A DNA stretch of 64,000 nucleotides from Paenibacillus polysaccharolyticus (GTDB lineage: Bacteria > Bacillota > Bacilli > Paenibacillales > Paenibacillaceae): the NCBI RefSeq assembly GCF_900102085.1, contig NZ_FMVM01000024.1:16051-80050 (forward strand). The letters are read 5' to 3'. Below the pieces are notes generated by a model. It had not been told where the DNA came from and ran no database searches. It was given only the letters and a program-made list of their open reading frames with translations. Numbering within the stretch: position 1 is the stretch's first letter; each line of letters starts with the position of its first letter. Shown here piece after piece: positions 51,272 through 60,784 of the stretch. The position numbers and the translations under genes were made by a program.

Positions 51272-52576
51272 ATGAACTGCGATGGATACGGTCATCTGCT
51301 TCCTCTACGGACGCTGGAAGAAATCCGTTTCTGGAAAGAGCAAGAGAAAGAACATACGCTCATCATTCGCACACTTGTTCCTCACCTTGAGTCCTCCTAC
51401 GTTAAACTTCTGGAAGAATGGGAAGCAGCCTTTGCGAACAGTGAGCGAGTGGCGAATCAGTTGATAAAACAGCTGTTGCCTGCAACCCAGCCGCCTGCCC
51501 CCTATATCATGCGAAGTATCGATCAACTCGTCCAGACAGCAAAACATCAGTCCAAAGAGTTTATCAAGCAGCTTTATATTATGCTGGAGCAAAGTGCAGC
51601 GGTGCGTGCGGTCCCACTTGCTCAAACCTTCATCTTGCATATCATCCGCGAATCGGAGTATTTCCTAGGGGTATTAGAAACCCTGAGCCAGCCCGGCATT
51701 TTGCGTGAAACAGAACCACCCTCATCGATGTTGCTAGAGAATGCACTACACAACATTAGCTCCAAGGTCGCCCAAGACACACGTCTAGAAGCAACGGAAT
51801 TACAAGCATCTTTAGCCGGGCAAACCAATACCAATACCAGTATATCCCCTTCGGCTTCCGCGCAGGTGCAATCGTCGTCACTCCAACCATCAACGGCTGG
51901 GACGGCTCCTGCCGAAACGCTGCCTGCATCTGCCCCGGTAAGAGAAAAGCCGGTTCCTATTGGCGGGCACACGTTACCTCCCCTCCCTTACGCGTATAAT
52001 GCGCTGGAGCCGCACATTGACGAGCTGACAATGCGCATTCATCATGACAAGCACCATCAGTCCTATGTGGACGGTTTGAACGTTGCGGAGAAGAAACTCG
52101 CCGAATCCCGGAAAAAGAATAATTTTGAGCTCATCAAACATTGGGAGCGTGAGCTAGCTTTTAATGGAGCAGGACATTATCTGCATACCATCTTCTGGAC
52201 CATTATGAACCCAGCAGGCGGCGGCAAGCCTACCGGAATGCTTGCAGAGCAGATCAAACGTGATTTTGGCAGCTATGAAGCATTCAAAAATCAATTTACC
52301 GAGGCAGCTAACAAGGTGGAAGGTAGCGGCTGGGCAATGCTGGTCTGGAGTCCGCGAGCTCACCGCTTGGAAATTTTGCAGGCTGAAAAACATCAGAATC
52401 TGTCCCAATCGGATATCGTTCCACTCCTGCCACTGGATGTATGGGAACACGCCTACTATCTCAAGCATCAAAACGAACGCAAAAAGTACATTGAAGACTG
52501 GTGGAATGTCGTCTACTGGCCTGCTGTCGCTGAACGGTACGAAACCGCGCGCAAGCTCCTATGGCCGCCGTACTGA
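51272..52576 (+). CDS. Fe/Mn superoxide dismutase with N-terminal DUF2935-like domain
   Basis: A 434-aa two-part protein. Residues 1-150 are all-helical (LRTLEEIRFWKEQEKEHTL, YVKLLEEWEAAF, SKEFIKQLYIMLEQ) and resemble the DUF2935 helical-bundle proteins of Bacilli. A Ser/Thr/Pro/Ala-rich linker (about 180-225) leads to a complete superoxide dismutase domain: LPYAYNALEPHIDELTMRIH, GAGHYLHTIFW, EGSGWAMLVW and LDVWEHAYYLKHQNERK, with all four metal ligands (three His, one Asp) in place. It is distinct from the single-domain SodA at 62528. GGAGG is 10 nt before ATG 51272. The extra domain may tether or activate the enzyme; unproven. Confidence 0.9.
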   Translation: MNCDGYGHLLPLRTLEEIRFWKEQEKEHTLIIRTLVPHLESSYVKLLEEWEAAFANSERVANQLIKQLLPATQPPAPYIMRSIDQLVQTAKHQSKEFIKQLYIMLEQSAAVRAVPLAQTFILHIIRESEYFLGVLETLSQPGILRETEPPSSMLLENALHNISSKVAQDTRLEATELQASLAGQTNTNTSISPSASAQVQSSSLQPSTAGTAPAETLPASAPVREKPVPIGGHTLPPLPYAYNALEPHIDELTMRIHHDKHHQSYVDGLNVAEKKLAESRKKNNFELIKHWERELAFNGAGHYLHTIFWTIMNPAGGGKPTGMLAEQIKRDFGSYEAFKNQFTEAANKVEGSGWAMLVWSPRAHRLEILQAEKHQNLSQSDIVPLLPLDVWEHAYYLKHQNERKKYIEDWWNVVYWPAVAERYETARKLLWPPY

Positions 52577-52601
52577 GGTAATCTGGTTCCAGTAAATATA
52601 A

Positions 52602-52641
52602 AAAGAGATATCTCCAGTCAAAGACTGAAAGATATCTCTTT
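52602..52641. terminator. Bidirectional terminator after fused SOD gene
   Basis: AAAGAGATATCT / AGATATCTCTTT with an inner CAGTC/GACTG pair; lies between the SOD gene and the convergent SLH gene. Confidence 0.85.
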
Positions 52642-52656
52642 GAAACGTGCTGGTCG

Positions 52657-55053
52657 TCAATCCTGTATGGATGCGGTCTGAATCGCTTGGTAAGCCCAAT
52701 GGGTATCAGGTACGTCCGACCAGGATTTTAGCGCTGTTGCTGCAGGTTGAAGACCAATCAATTTATTGATCATAGTCACTGCTTCAGCACGCGATACCAG
52801 TTTCTCAGGACGGAAGGTACCATCCGTATATCCTGTAAGAACTCCTGCAGCATCAAGCCGAGCGATCGCCTCCTGTGCCCAGTGTTGCTTCACATCCGTG
52901 AATGCAGTTGTTGCTTCGGATGTCACTGTTTGTTCAGCTTTCAGCAAATGTTGTAATACGCCCGCCATTTCTGCTCGTGTTATGCCTTGCCCCGGTTTGA
53001 AGCTACCGTCTGCGTAACCTGTGAAGTAACCGGCTTGAGTAGCAGCAGAGATGCTGTCATAAGCCCAGTGGCCAGCTCTAACATCAGTAAATGATGCTTT
53101 ACTCTCAGACTCCACAGTGCCTGTTACACGCGTAATGAGTGCCGCCATCTCGGCACGTGTTACGAACCACTCCGGTTGGAAACGACCATCTGCATATCCG
53201 CGAATATAAGGTTTGGCTGTTGCCGTGTCATCAGCCCAGTCTTTGACCCGTACCACGGAAAAGGTACTGAACTGATCCACATTGATCTCGATGCCTTGCT
53301 GGTTATTATCTTTATTCAATGTCACTACTTTACCGTATACCAGCTCTTTTGTTCCATTGCTGTGTTCGATATACACGCCAAGATCCGCTGGTTTCACACC
53401 TGCAAGCTGTTTGCTGTCTACTGGCAGGACAAGCGTTACAGGACGGCTTTGCAGATTCGTTTCAATCGTCATCGGACGCCCCAACACCTGAATGTCTTTG
53501 GTGCCGGCGAATTGAGTAATCGTCTCGTTAGCCAGCAATCGTTGTTCGATAGCCAGACGTGTCTCCTGTTTCTTTACAGGCACGAGACGGAAATATACAT
53601 CATCTGTTCTGTCTTTCATAGATGTGGCTGGAATAGTTACTTTCACGTTTGGATTGGAAATAACCAACTCGATTCCTTGTTCAGTGAACAACTTAGTCGA
53701 TTCCCGCGCTAGTTTCACGTCCCACTGAGAGACTTCATCTTTCGCATCTGGAATCAGAACAACAGCTGTACGTGAGCCGGTTTTCTTTAACTGATCAATA
53801 ACCGACTGTGCTTTACCTGGATTTAATCCAAGCTCGTCTTTTATCGTACCATCTGTTCCACGAGTCCGGCTGATTTCCAAGGAATCAATGGTGGAGGCCA
53901 GCTCGCCATTTGCCACATCCACTTTAATAATCTCCTTCTGTGGAGTCGATGAAACCGGTGATGAAGGCGAAGAGCTAGATGGTGATGGAGAAGGTGTCAC
54001 AACAACTTCTCCCCCACTATTGCCAAGAGATTGCGGTGTTACCGATGCGGATACTTTAAACTTTGACATTCCCGCGTTGCTTGAAGATCGAACAGCAAAT
54101 ACATAAGGTAGACCGCTCGTTAGATTTGAAACGGTATACTGCAATGTATCCATCGGCCCAGCTACTTTAGTCCAATTCTCAGGATCTTGTGGCGCAGTAC
54201 TGCCCTGATACATATATACGACATAACCGTCTACCTCAGGTACACTATTCCAGTTTAACTGAACTTGTCCATTAATAACCTGCGGAGTTAGTGCCGCAGG
54301 TGCAGCAGGTAAACCAGGTGTGATCACGTTAGAGACGATATAATCGGACTGGGTATGATCATCGTTGAATGTAGATTTAACTGCAAAAACATAAGGCAAT
54401 CCATTCGTCAAACCATGGATGACCTTTTCACCGTCTAACATACTTGTGATATCAATCCAGCTGTCAGGATCAATTGGCTCTTTGGAACCTTGATACATAT
54501 AAACAGCATCCGTAACGGAAGAGTCTGAACTCCAGCTAATCTTCGCTTGAGCATCACCAGCAACAGCCTTCACTTGGGAAGGAGTAACCGGTGAGCCTGC
54601 GCTAGTCTGATAAAGTTCACTCCCTAGGTCAACCAATTCATTGTTTGGTCCATCTGCTGTAAAATATATAAAGTGATCTGTAGAGGGTTGAAGGTGATTG
54701 AAATAGAGGTCTCTTTCCTCACCTGCCTGTAAATCAACATAGGTACCATTACTTAGGGCATTTTCCTTTATCGATGACAAATCTGGATTCGTATTTGCCC
54801 AATCCACCACCCTGTTATCATAATATAAACGTGCACTTTCCGTTAACTTCACTTTTAAGTTGAATGTTGTTGCAGTGAGTTTTCCATGAAGGGGATAATC
54901 TGGATCACCACCGACAAAATCTATTCCGACTGAAGCATGTGCTTTTCCTGAGAAATAAACGTTATTCGCCATACCAAGTGTTAACACAACCATCAAAAAG
55001 AATTTCATTGGACGAGACATCCATGAAAACTTGTTTTGCACTGACTTTCTCAT
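52657..55053 (-). CDS. Surface protein with two fibronectin type III domains and three SLH domains
   Basis: A 798-aa exported protein. Signal peptide ends about residue 40 (SGKAHA). Two Fn3 domains follow (about 160-245 and 255-335, each ending GLPYVFAVKS or GLPYVFAVRS), a Ser/Pro linker, a region of about 200 residues that may be a substrate or stabilising module, then three S-layer homology repeats (about 600-798) with GYADGRFQPE, GYADGSFKPG and GYTDGTFRPE, and ITRAEMA or VSRAEAV cores. SLH repeats bind pyruvylated secondary cell-wall polymer and anchor the protein to the cell surface. No catalytic domain is recognised. ATG 55053 follows AAGGAAGGGAAGG. Confidence 0.92.
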   Translation of the reverse strand: MRKSVQNKFSWMSRPMKFFLMVVLTLGMANNVYFSGKAHASVGIDFVGGDPDYPLHGKLTATTFNLKVKLTESARLYYDNRVVDWANTNPDLSSIKENALSNGTYVDLQAGEERDLYFNHLQPSTDHFIYFTADGPNNELVDLGSELYQTSAGSPVTPSQVKAVAGDAQAKISWSSDSSVTDAVYMYQGSKEPIDPDSWIDITSMLDGEKVIHGLTNGLPYVFAVKSTFNDDHTQSDYIVSNVITPGLPAAPAALTPQVINGQVQLNWNSVPEVDGYVVYMYQGSTAPQDPENWTKVAGPMDTLQYTVSNLTSGLPYVFAVRSSSNAGMSKFKVSASVTPQSLGNSGGEVVVTPSPSPSSSSPSSPVSSTPQKEIIKVDVANGELASTIDSLEISRTRGTDGTIKDELGLNPGKAQSVIDQLKKTGSRTAVVLIPDAKDEVSQWDVKLARESTKLFTEQGIELVISNPNVKVTIPATSMKDRTDDVYFRLVPVKKQETRLAIEQRLLANETITQFAGTKDIQVLGRPMTIETNLQSRPVTLVLPVDSKQLAGVKPADLGVYIEHSNGTKELVYGKVVTLNKDNNQQGIEINVDQFSTFSVVRVKDWADDTATAKPYIRGYADGRFQPEWFVTRAEMAALITRVTGTVESESKASFTDVRAGHWAYDSISAATQAGYFTGYADGSFKPGQGITRAEMAGVLQHLLKAEQTVTSEATTAFTDVKQHWAQEAIARLDAAGVLTGYTDGTFRPEKLVSRAEAVTMINKLIGLQPAATALKSWSDVPDTHWAYQAIQTASIQD

Positions 55054-55260
55054 CGTATAAACCTTCCCTTCCTTGTAGGCTTTTTGGATGAGTATAACAA
55101 TGTATTCTGAACATTTTCTGAACAAAATACGACATGGTTCACGCTTTATCGATGTTATCTGACTCAAAAAATGAAATCCACGTAAAAAAAAGCGAACCTC
55201 TCATTAGAGATTCGCCTCAATATCGACTTCATATTACAATCCATACATAACATACCTATG

Positions 55261-55485
55261 TTAAGAAGCACAGCCCTCGCACGCTACATAGTTGTCGCCA
55301 ACCTGTTTGCTGATGGCGATCAGATCGCCCAGTTTGATATCGGACTCTTCTGTGAACTCCAGATCGGCAATACGTGCCACAATCAGGGCAGCCGCCTCTT
55401 CTTTACTTGTTGCCATTTGGCTGAATTCTGACTTTTCACCTGTTGAAATGACTTCATACAGGTATGTATATCGCAATGTTTCCAC
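55261..55485 (-). CDS. Small hypothetical protein with C-terminal CEGC motif
   Basis: A 74-aa acidic protein with the C-terminus VGDNYVACEGCAS, a CxxC-like pair near the very end. The middle is mostly Glu/Ser/Thr-rich. GTG 55485 has AGGAGAGG 7 nt upstream, which supports the start. The two Cys could bind metal or form a disulfide. No family is recognised. Confidence 0.6.
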   Translation of the reverse strand: METLRYTYLYEVISTGEKSEFSQMATSKEEAAALIVARIADLEFTEESDIKLGDLIAISKQVGDNYVACEGCAS

Positions 55486-55557
55486 TCTAAATCCTCTCCT
55501 TCCGAAATCACATCATACCATCTCTCTTCACCAATTCCAAGCCTATTGAAAAAGAAC

Positions 55558-56430
55558 TCAGTCGTAGCGCTGTTTCATCTGTTCTGCCGTCCGCAACACA
55601 TCATCCGCATCAACAGAAAGCACCCGTTCTGTCGCTGCATGAGGATACCTGTTGCGCAATGTGCGTACCAGCGAAGCCGTATACGCAGCCGTGGATGGCA
55701 CCCCTGCCAGCTCCTGCAGACTTGCCATAGTTCCATGCTTTACCTCAGGATATCCTTCGGCTATCCCTCCTGAGGCCTCTTCATAGAATTTACGCACCTC
55801 TGCAGCAAGCCGATCCCCCTGACCTTCCACAATGATAAATGCCGTGATGATGTACGCTTTGGCCTGACGCCGCTGAGCAATACCGCAAAATTTCAATCCA
55901 CCCACGCTGACATCATAATCCCCAGGACAGAACGCCCCCTGCACTTCTCCTGTCTGCGCCTGAGTTGACCAAGGAGTTAACGACTCGGCAATGATCGAAG
56001 CCATCTCGCGAAAATCATCATGAATATTAATTGCGTGCCCTGGATTGGGCAAAATCAGCGACACGTTCACAACACCCGGATTCAACGGAACTGCGGCCCC
56101 ACCAGAAGGCCGTACACATACAGCTGTCCCCTGACCTTTGATAACATCCATCGCTTCGACTGCCCGAGGCAGCCTTCGGTCGCGTAAGCCGGCCACAAAG
56201 GCATCTGGGTGTCGCCATATATGAGCAACAGGCAGATGGCCTGCTCCAACACGTCTGCACATCACTTCTTCCCATGCAAAAGCATCAAGTACACTGCTGC
56301 CAAGGCGCATAAGCGGTGTCTCCCAAATTTGCAAACGCAGCGATGAATGCTGCTCAGCGGATATCCTTTGTACAGTCAACTCGCTCTTCTCTGACTCAGG
56401 CAGTTGGTTGGATTGGGAAGGTATATTCAT
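55558..56430 (-). CDS. lipL: Octanoyl/lipoyl transferase family protein (LipL-like)
   Basis: A 290-aa member of the lipoate protein ligase superfamily. RPSGGAAVPLNPGVVNVSLI is the lipoyl-binding loop and GDYDVSVGGLKFCGIAQRRQ the Lys-containing signature of the Bacillus amidotransferase LipL, which moves octanoyl groups from the GcvH protein to the E2 subunits. LipM and LplJ have other sequences after KF(C/A)GI. ATG 56430 has GGAGGTTATGGACG. The exact substrate among LipL, LipM and LplA cannot be fixed without alignment. Confidence 0.75.
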   Translation of the reverse strand: MNIPSQSNQLPESEKSELTVQRISAEQHSSLRLQIWETPLMRLGSSVLDAFAWEEVMCRRVGAGHLPVAHIWRHPDAFVAGLRDRRLPRAVEAMDVIKGQGTAVCVRPSGGAAVPLNPGVVNVSLILPNPGHAINIHDDFREMASIIAESLTPWSTQAQTGEVQGAFCPGDYDVSVGGLKFCGIAQRRQAKAYIITAFIIVEGQGDRLAAEVRKFYEEASGGIAEGYPEVKHGTMASLQELAGVPSTAAYTASLVRTLRNRYPHAATERVLSVDADDVLRTAEQMKQRYD

Positions 56431-56503
56431 CGTCCATAACCTCCGACTATCGAATTCATATGTAGTTTCAGTCCCTCCGACAAATACGAAAAAAAAGCCC
56501 TAT

Positions 56504-56543
56504 ATAAATAAGCCGGTTCCCCAAAGGAACTCGGCTTATTTAT
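56504..56543 (-). terminator. Terminator of folE
   Basis: ATAAATAAGCCG pairs with CGGCTTATTTAT around an inner GTTCC/GGAAC stem, just past the folE stop. Confidence 0.8.
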
Positions 56544-56545
56544 CA

Positions 56546-57139
56546 TTACTCTTTGACCAGAGAAAGAAACTCCGCACGCTGTGCAGGGTTATCACGGAAA
56601 GATCCACGTACAGCAGACGTTACCGTCTTGCTGCCCGGTTTCTTCACGCCGCGGGAGCACATGCACAAGTGCTCACCTTCTACGACAACCATCACACCAT
56701 GCGGTGCAACTGCTTCGGTCAAGATGTCCGCAATCTGTGATGTAATACGTTCCTGTACTTGAAGACGGCGTGTTACCGCTTCAACCAGGCGTGCCATTTT
56801 GCTAAGACCCACAATTTTCCCGCTTGGTATATAGCCAATATGGACTTTACCAAAGAACGGTGCCATATGGTGCTCGCACTGGCTGTAGTACACGATATCT
56901 TTCACGATGACCAGCTCTTCGTGATTCTCGTCAAAGGTGACACCCAGCACGTCACGGGGATCCACTTCATATCCACCAAAAATCTCTTCGTACATCCGGG
57001 TTACACGCGCAGGCGTTTCCAGAAGCCCTTCACGTGTGCTATCTTCTCCGATCAATTTGAGAATTTGTTCGACATGATACTCGATCTTCTCTCGATTGTC
57101 GGATACTTTGGAATTCAAATAATCTTTCACGCCAGCCAC
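56546..57139 (-). CDS. folE: GTP cyclohydrolase I
   Basis: A 197-aa enzyme that makes dihydroneopterin triphosphate from GTP, the first step to folate and, via the same product, to queuosine. Zn ligands are in CEHHMAPFFGKVH and HLCMCSRGVKKPGS; the active-site motif is GLSKMARLVEAVTRRLQVQE. I start at GTG 57139, 9 nt after AAAGGAGG; the TTG two codons earlier is only 3 nt from it. The queuosine link is notable because queG is encoded 1.5 kb away on the same strand. Confidence 0.95.
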   Translation of the reverse strand: MAGVKDYLNSKVSDNREKIEYHVEQILKLIGEDSTREGLLETPARVTRMYEEIFGGYEVDPRDVLGVTFDENHEELVIVKDIVYYSQCEHHMAPFFGKVHIGYIPSGKIVGLSKMARLVEAVTRRLQVQERITSQIADILTEAVAPHGVMVVVEGEHLCMCSRGVKKPGSKTVTSAVRGSFRDNPAQRAEFLSLVKE

Positions 57140-57195
57140 TGCCAAGCGCCTCCTTTCGAACCACATCCTGCAAGCGATTTAATCACCCACAGCTA

Positions 57196-57459
57196 TTATT
57201 TTCGGCGGCCCGAGTTTTTACGCGCAGGATGTTGAGTCGGCTGAGGCATCTTTGCGCCTGGTTGCTGGTTCTTCATCATCTGCTGGGCACGCTGCATTTG
57301 CTTGCCATTCAGGTTATAGCCCATTTGCTTCGCCATTTTCTGTAACATGTCAGGGTCGCTTTGCATTTTCTCAAGCTGTTTACGCAGGTAGAACACCCCG
57401 ATGAAAAATCCACCGACCAGACCCACAATCAATGTAATAATCGGTATTACAATATCCAT
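57196..57459 (-). CDS. YneF-like small membrane protein (UPF0154)
   Basis: An 87-aa protein with one N-terminal helix (IITLIVGLVGGFFIGVFY) followed by RKQLEKMQSDPDMLQKMAKQ and a Gln/Lys/Pro-rich tail. This matches the UPF0154/YneF family, of unknown function. ATG 57459 follows AGGTGTCTAAGAG. It is longer at the C-terminus than the B. subtilis homologue (about 72 aa). Confidence 0.85.
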   Translation of the reverse strand: MDIVIPIITLIVGLVGGFFIGVFYLRKQLEKMQSDPDMLQKMAKQMGYNLNGKQMQRAQQMMKNQQPGAKMPQPTQHPARKNSGRRK

Positions 57460-57636
57460 CTCTTAGACACCTCTGTATGCAATATGCAATCTTAAAAAAC
57501 GGATGATCTGTGCTTGTACACATCATGAATGATGAAGATTAATACCATGATGCAAACATAACACCGACCGGATTTCCTGAGAATTATCATAGCATTTCCA
57601 CACGTCCTGAGCAAACGCATTTTCCAGTTATATCAC

Positions 57637-58662
57637 TTACGTCAGTACTCCTTCAATAAAGATCGTGTTCTGTTTGGCCAAATCAATCTCAACAACATCC
57701 AGCGAATAACGCGTGTTGCCGTGAGCCACCCGAATAACCGGTCTTCCTGGCAGCCCGCGGTGCTGGCGGACAATGACGCCGGTCTCTTTCGTAGACAGCC
57801 GAACAGCAGTCCCGTTAGGATATACGGATACACTTTTATTAAACTCAATCAGAATATCGCGATCCAGCTTCGTTCCGGACATCGCCATCATTGCCTCACA
57901 CGCTTCATGGGGAAGCATGTTGCTGCCTGACAGACCGTTAATGAGATTATCATAGATGTTAGCTGCACTTACAATTTTGGCAAAAAGATGGATGTCCTTC
58001 CCTCTGATTCCCCTTGGTGTACCACTGCCGTCCTCATGTTCATGATGTTGAAGTGCAGTGTGCGCAACGAGCAGACTGAACTCACGCTTGTTCTTGATCA
58101 CTTCAAAGCCACGCCATGTGTGATGCAGCTTTGAAGTAGGAACAGTACCAGGAGGCTCGCCTACTTTCCCAATATCATGTAAAAGGGCACCTACAGCCAG
58201 ATCCTTGAGCTGATTGTAGTTAAGCCCCATATTCAGCCCAATAACCGAAGACAACAAACAAACATTCATCGCATGAACATATTGTGCATTGTCTTGGGTT
58301 CGGATATCGGTTAACTGCACCAGCAATTCTCGCCCGTTTAGCACATCATTCAATAATTTGTCTATGCTAAGCGCGACTTTCTTCGGACTCCAGTCTTTCC
58401 CGGACCGTACCGCTTCCAGCGTAACGCTCATCTCATTGATAATGGCCCTTTTCGTGGCTTCATCCAGAATATCTTCTGTATCCACATCTTTATACGCTTC
58501 ATCCTGGATGTACAGCGTGGTTACCCCGATACGCTTCAGCGTATTAACCATAAACACGGTGAGCTGGACTCCGGCAGACAACAACACTGTACCATTACTG
58601 GAATACACCGTCTTGCCTAAAATCTCCCCCGCCTCCACGCTTTCCACGTTTACATACTTCAT
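57637..58662 (-). CDS. HD-GYP domain cyclic-di-GMP phosphodiesterase
   Basis: A 341-aa protein. The HD-GYP core has LHDIGKVGEPPG, LHHTWRGFEVIK, and HHEHEDGSGTPRGIRGKDIH; the last is the GYP-equivalent (GTPRGIRG), a non-canonical variant of HHExxDGxGYP. The first 100 residues form a small leader domain (VESVEAGEILGKTVYSSNGT) seen in many Paenibacillus HD-GYP proteins. The change of the GYP triad may lower c-di-GMP activity, so the activity is likely but not proven. It is immediately upstream, on the minus strand, of the yneF-like gene. Confidence 0.88.
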   Translation of the reverse strand: MKYVNVESVEAGEILGKTVYSSNGTVLLSAGVQLTVFMVNTLKRIGVTTLYIQDEAYKDVDTEDILDEATKRAIINEMSVTLEAVRSGKDWSPKKVALSIDKLLNDVLNGRELLVQLTDIRTQDNAQYVHAMNVCLLSSVIGLNMGLNYNQLKDLAVGALLHDIGKVGEPPGTVPTSKLHHTWRGFEVIKNKREFSLLVAHTALQHHEHEDGSGTPRGIRGKDIHLFAKIVSAANIYDNLINGLSGSNMLPHEACEAMMAMSGTKLDRDILIEFNKSVSVYPNGTAVRLSTKETGVIVRQHRGLPGRPVIRVAHGNTRYSLDVVEIDLAKQNTIFIEGVLT

Positions 58663-58683
58663 GAACGTCCCCCGCTCTTACGA

Positions 58684-60600
58684 TTACTGCTCCAATGTAA
58701 GCAATTGCTCCTTGGTTTGCAGACCGCCTACGTAACCTACCAGAGTGCCATCTTTACCGCTCAATCGATGACAGGGAATAATAATCGGGATTGGGTTCTT
58801 GCTAATAGCATCCAAAACTGCACGTACAGCCTTGGGCCTGCCGATCTTTTCCGCAACCTCTTGGTGGGTTAAGGCTTCTCCATAAGATATATCGGACAGA
58901 ACCTCCCAAACTTGTAGCTGGAATGCAGTACCATACTGCTTAAGCTGCAAGTCAAATGTCGTTCTTTCCCCAGCAAAATACTGCACTAGTTGCCCTGCAG
59001 CTTCGCTGAGCTTCTCTTCGTTTTTCTCATATCGGTATTCACCGACCCACGTACGGGCCCATTGTTGCAGATGAGCTTCCCGAACATGAAAAGCGCCAAA
59101 ATCGATATGACACAGTCCCTCATCCGTTGCACATAAGGTAAGTGTCCCGATCGGTGTCAACACCTCATCATAATACACAGGTTTGCCGTGAAGCCCGGTT
59201 ACTGCAGATGGCTTCCATGCAGTTGCTTCGGATCTGCCCGAGGCGACGGACTGCTCAGGCTCACCGTCACTTTCACTTTTAATAACGTTCGCAGTCCGCT
59301 GTGTCTCCTCCCCGAACTCCGTATCTCTTGCCTGAGAAAAAGATGCTGCTTGTGTGTATTGCACAGCTTCCACTGTATCTGCTTGTTGCTTCTTCACTTG
59401 CTCCGCCTGCGGTCGATCGGGTAAGGTCTCGGACGATAATAATCTCTCCTCGGCCTTCTGCAGCATACTTAGCACGTTCCCATCTTGTTCGATCGCGGCA
59501 GCTTCCCCAATAGCTCTCATGGCGTCTTCTCCTCCAATTCTGCTCAGCGCCCAGGCAGCGGTTCCCCGCAGTTCCGGACGCGGATCACGCTTCAGTACCT
59601 GCGTTAGTTTCGGTACAGCGCTTTTGTCTTTGAAATTGCCCAGTGCAATGACGGCATTGCGCTGGATCGGCTTTTTGCCCCGCCAAGCGGCAGAGCTTTG
59701 ACCGAAACGTTCTTTGAATTCACGGTTACCGATATCCAGTAGCGGCAACAGCAAAGGCTTTACAACCTCCGGATCGGGATGAAACTCGGGATGATGATCC
59801 CAATTTTTGCCCCGATTCTTCGGACATACAATCTGACATGTATCACAACCGTACAGACGGTTGCCTATTTTCAACATAAACTCTTCATCCAGGAACCCTT
59901 TAGTCTGGGTCAGAAAAGAAATACAGCGCTGTGCATTCAATTGCCCAGGTCCGACCAACGCACCTGTAGGACAGGCATCGATGCATTTCGTGCATTCCCC
60001 GCAATCCTCGGTCACGGGAGTATCTGGCGGGAATGGAATGTTCGTGACAAGCTCACCAAGGAATATCCATGAACCGAATTTGGGCGATATAATCGAGCAG
60101 TTCTTGGCACTGAACCCGATCCCCGCCCGTTGGGAGACGGCGCGATCCACAAGCGCACCTGTGTCCACCATACTTTCAATGATCGCTTCCGGTACGCGTT
60201 CACGAATAAAATTCACCAGCTTGTCCATCGCCGCGCGAAGCACCTGATGATAATCCTGCCCCCAAGCCGAACGAGCAAAAATGCCGCGGTACGCACCAGG
60301 CTCCGACTTCGGCGGATTGACCATTTTGGACGGATAAGCTACAGCTATGGCGATCAGGGAAGCAGGTTCGCTATCCGGGAGAGCGGGATGCACTCTTTTT
60401 TCAATATCCGGTTCTTCAAATCCTGACGCATATCCCTTATCCCGAGACTGCTCCAGCATTGACTTCAAAGAGATAAAGGGGTCCGCTGAAGCAAATCCAA
60501 TATCATCTATACCCAGTTCCGGGCCTGCCGCCTTGATCTCCTGCTTTAACGCTTCCCATACGGAGGCGGCCTGTGCTGCCCCGGTCCGTACGTTCGTCAT
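58684..60600 (-). CDS. queG: Epoxyqueuosine reductase QueG fused to O6-methylguanine-DNA methyltransferase domain
   Basis: A 638-aa fusion. Residues 1-360 are QueG: cobalamin-binding N-terminus, the GFSAKNCSIISPKFGSWIF substrate region, two 4Fe-4S sites in CGECTKCIDACPTG and YGCDTCQIVCPKN, plus HEAT-like repeats (AVIALGNFKDKSAVPKLTQ) as in the family. QueG reduces epoxyqueuosine in tRNA. From about 475 the sequence is a methyltransferase (Ada/Ogt C-terminal) domain: VLTPIGTLTLCATDEGLCHI, the helix-turn-helix region SYGEALTHQEVAEKIGRP and the active-site IPIIIPCHRL. The linker of about 100 residues is polar. ATG 60600 has GAGGGAAGAACA. The HEAT repeats and both enzymes have all key residues, so both activities look intact. 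Confidence 0.9.
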   Translation of the reverse strand: MTNVRTGAAQAASVWEALKQEIKAAGPELGIDDIGFASADPFISLKSMLEQSRDKGYASGFEEPDIEKRVHPALPDSEPASLIAIAVAYPSKMVNPPKSEPGAYRGIFARSAWGQDYHQVLRAAMDKLVNFIRERVPEAIIESMVDTGALVDRAVSQRAGIGFSAKNCSIISPKFGSWIFLGELVTNIPFPPDTPVTEDCGECTKCIDACPTGALVGPGQLNAQRCISFLTQTKGFLDEEFMLKIGNRLYGCDTCQIVCPKNRGKNWDHHPEFHPDPEVVKPLLLPLLDIGNREFKERFGQSSAAWRGKKPIQRNAVIALGNFKDKSAVPKLTQVLKRDPRPELRGTAAWALSRIGGEDAMRAIGEAAAIEQDGNVLSMLQKAEERLLSSETLPDRPQAEQVKKQQADTVEAVQYTQAASFSQARDTEFGEETQRTANVIKSESDGEPEQSVASGRSEATAWKPSAVTGLHGKPVYYDEVLTPIGTLTLCATDEGLCHIDFGAFHVREAHLQQWARTWVGEYRYEKNEEKLSEAAGQLVQYFAGERTTFDLQLKQYGTAFQLQVWEVLSDISYGEALTHQEVAEKIGRPKAVRAVLDAISKNPIPIIIPCHRLSGKDGTLVGYVGGLQTKEQLLTLEQ

Positions 60601-60784
60601 TGTTCTTCCCTCTTTTCTATCAGGCACGTAATCTCGTTATCTTTAAACAATGAACGCCCGCCTCACTTAAGAGACCAGGCGCTGAACTATAACGATATAT
60701 GTCTTGCATACGATTAAATGTACAGTCTACGTGCCTGTATGGTTAAACGCAAATTGCGCTTCGAAGTTGTTGTGGTCCAACATT

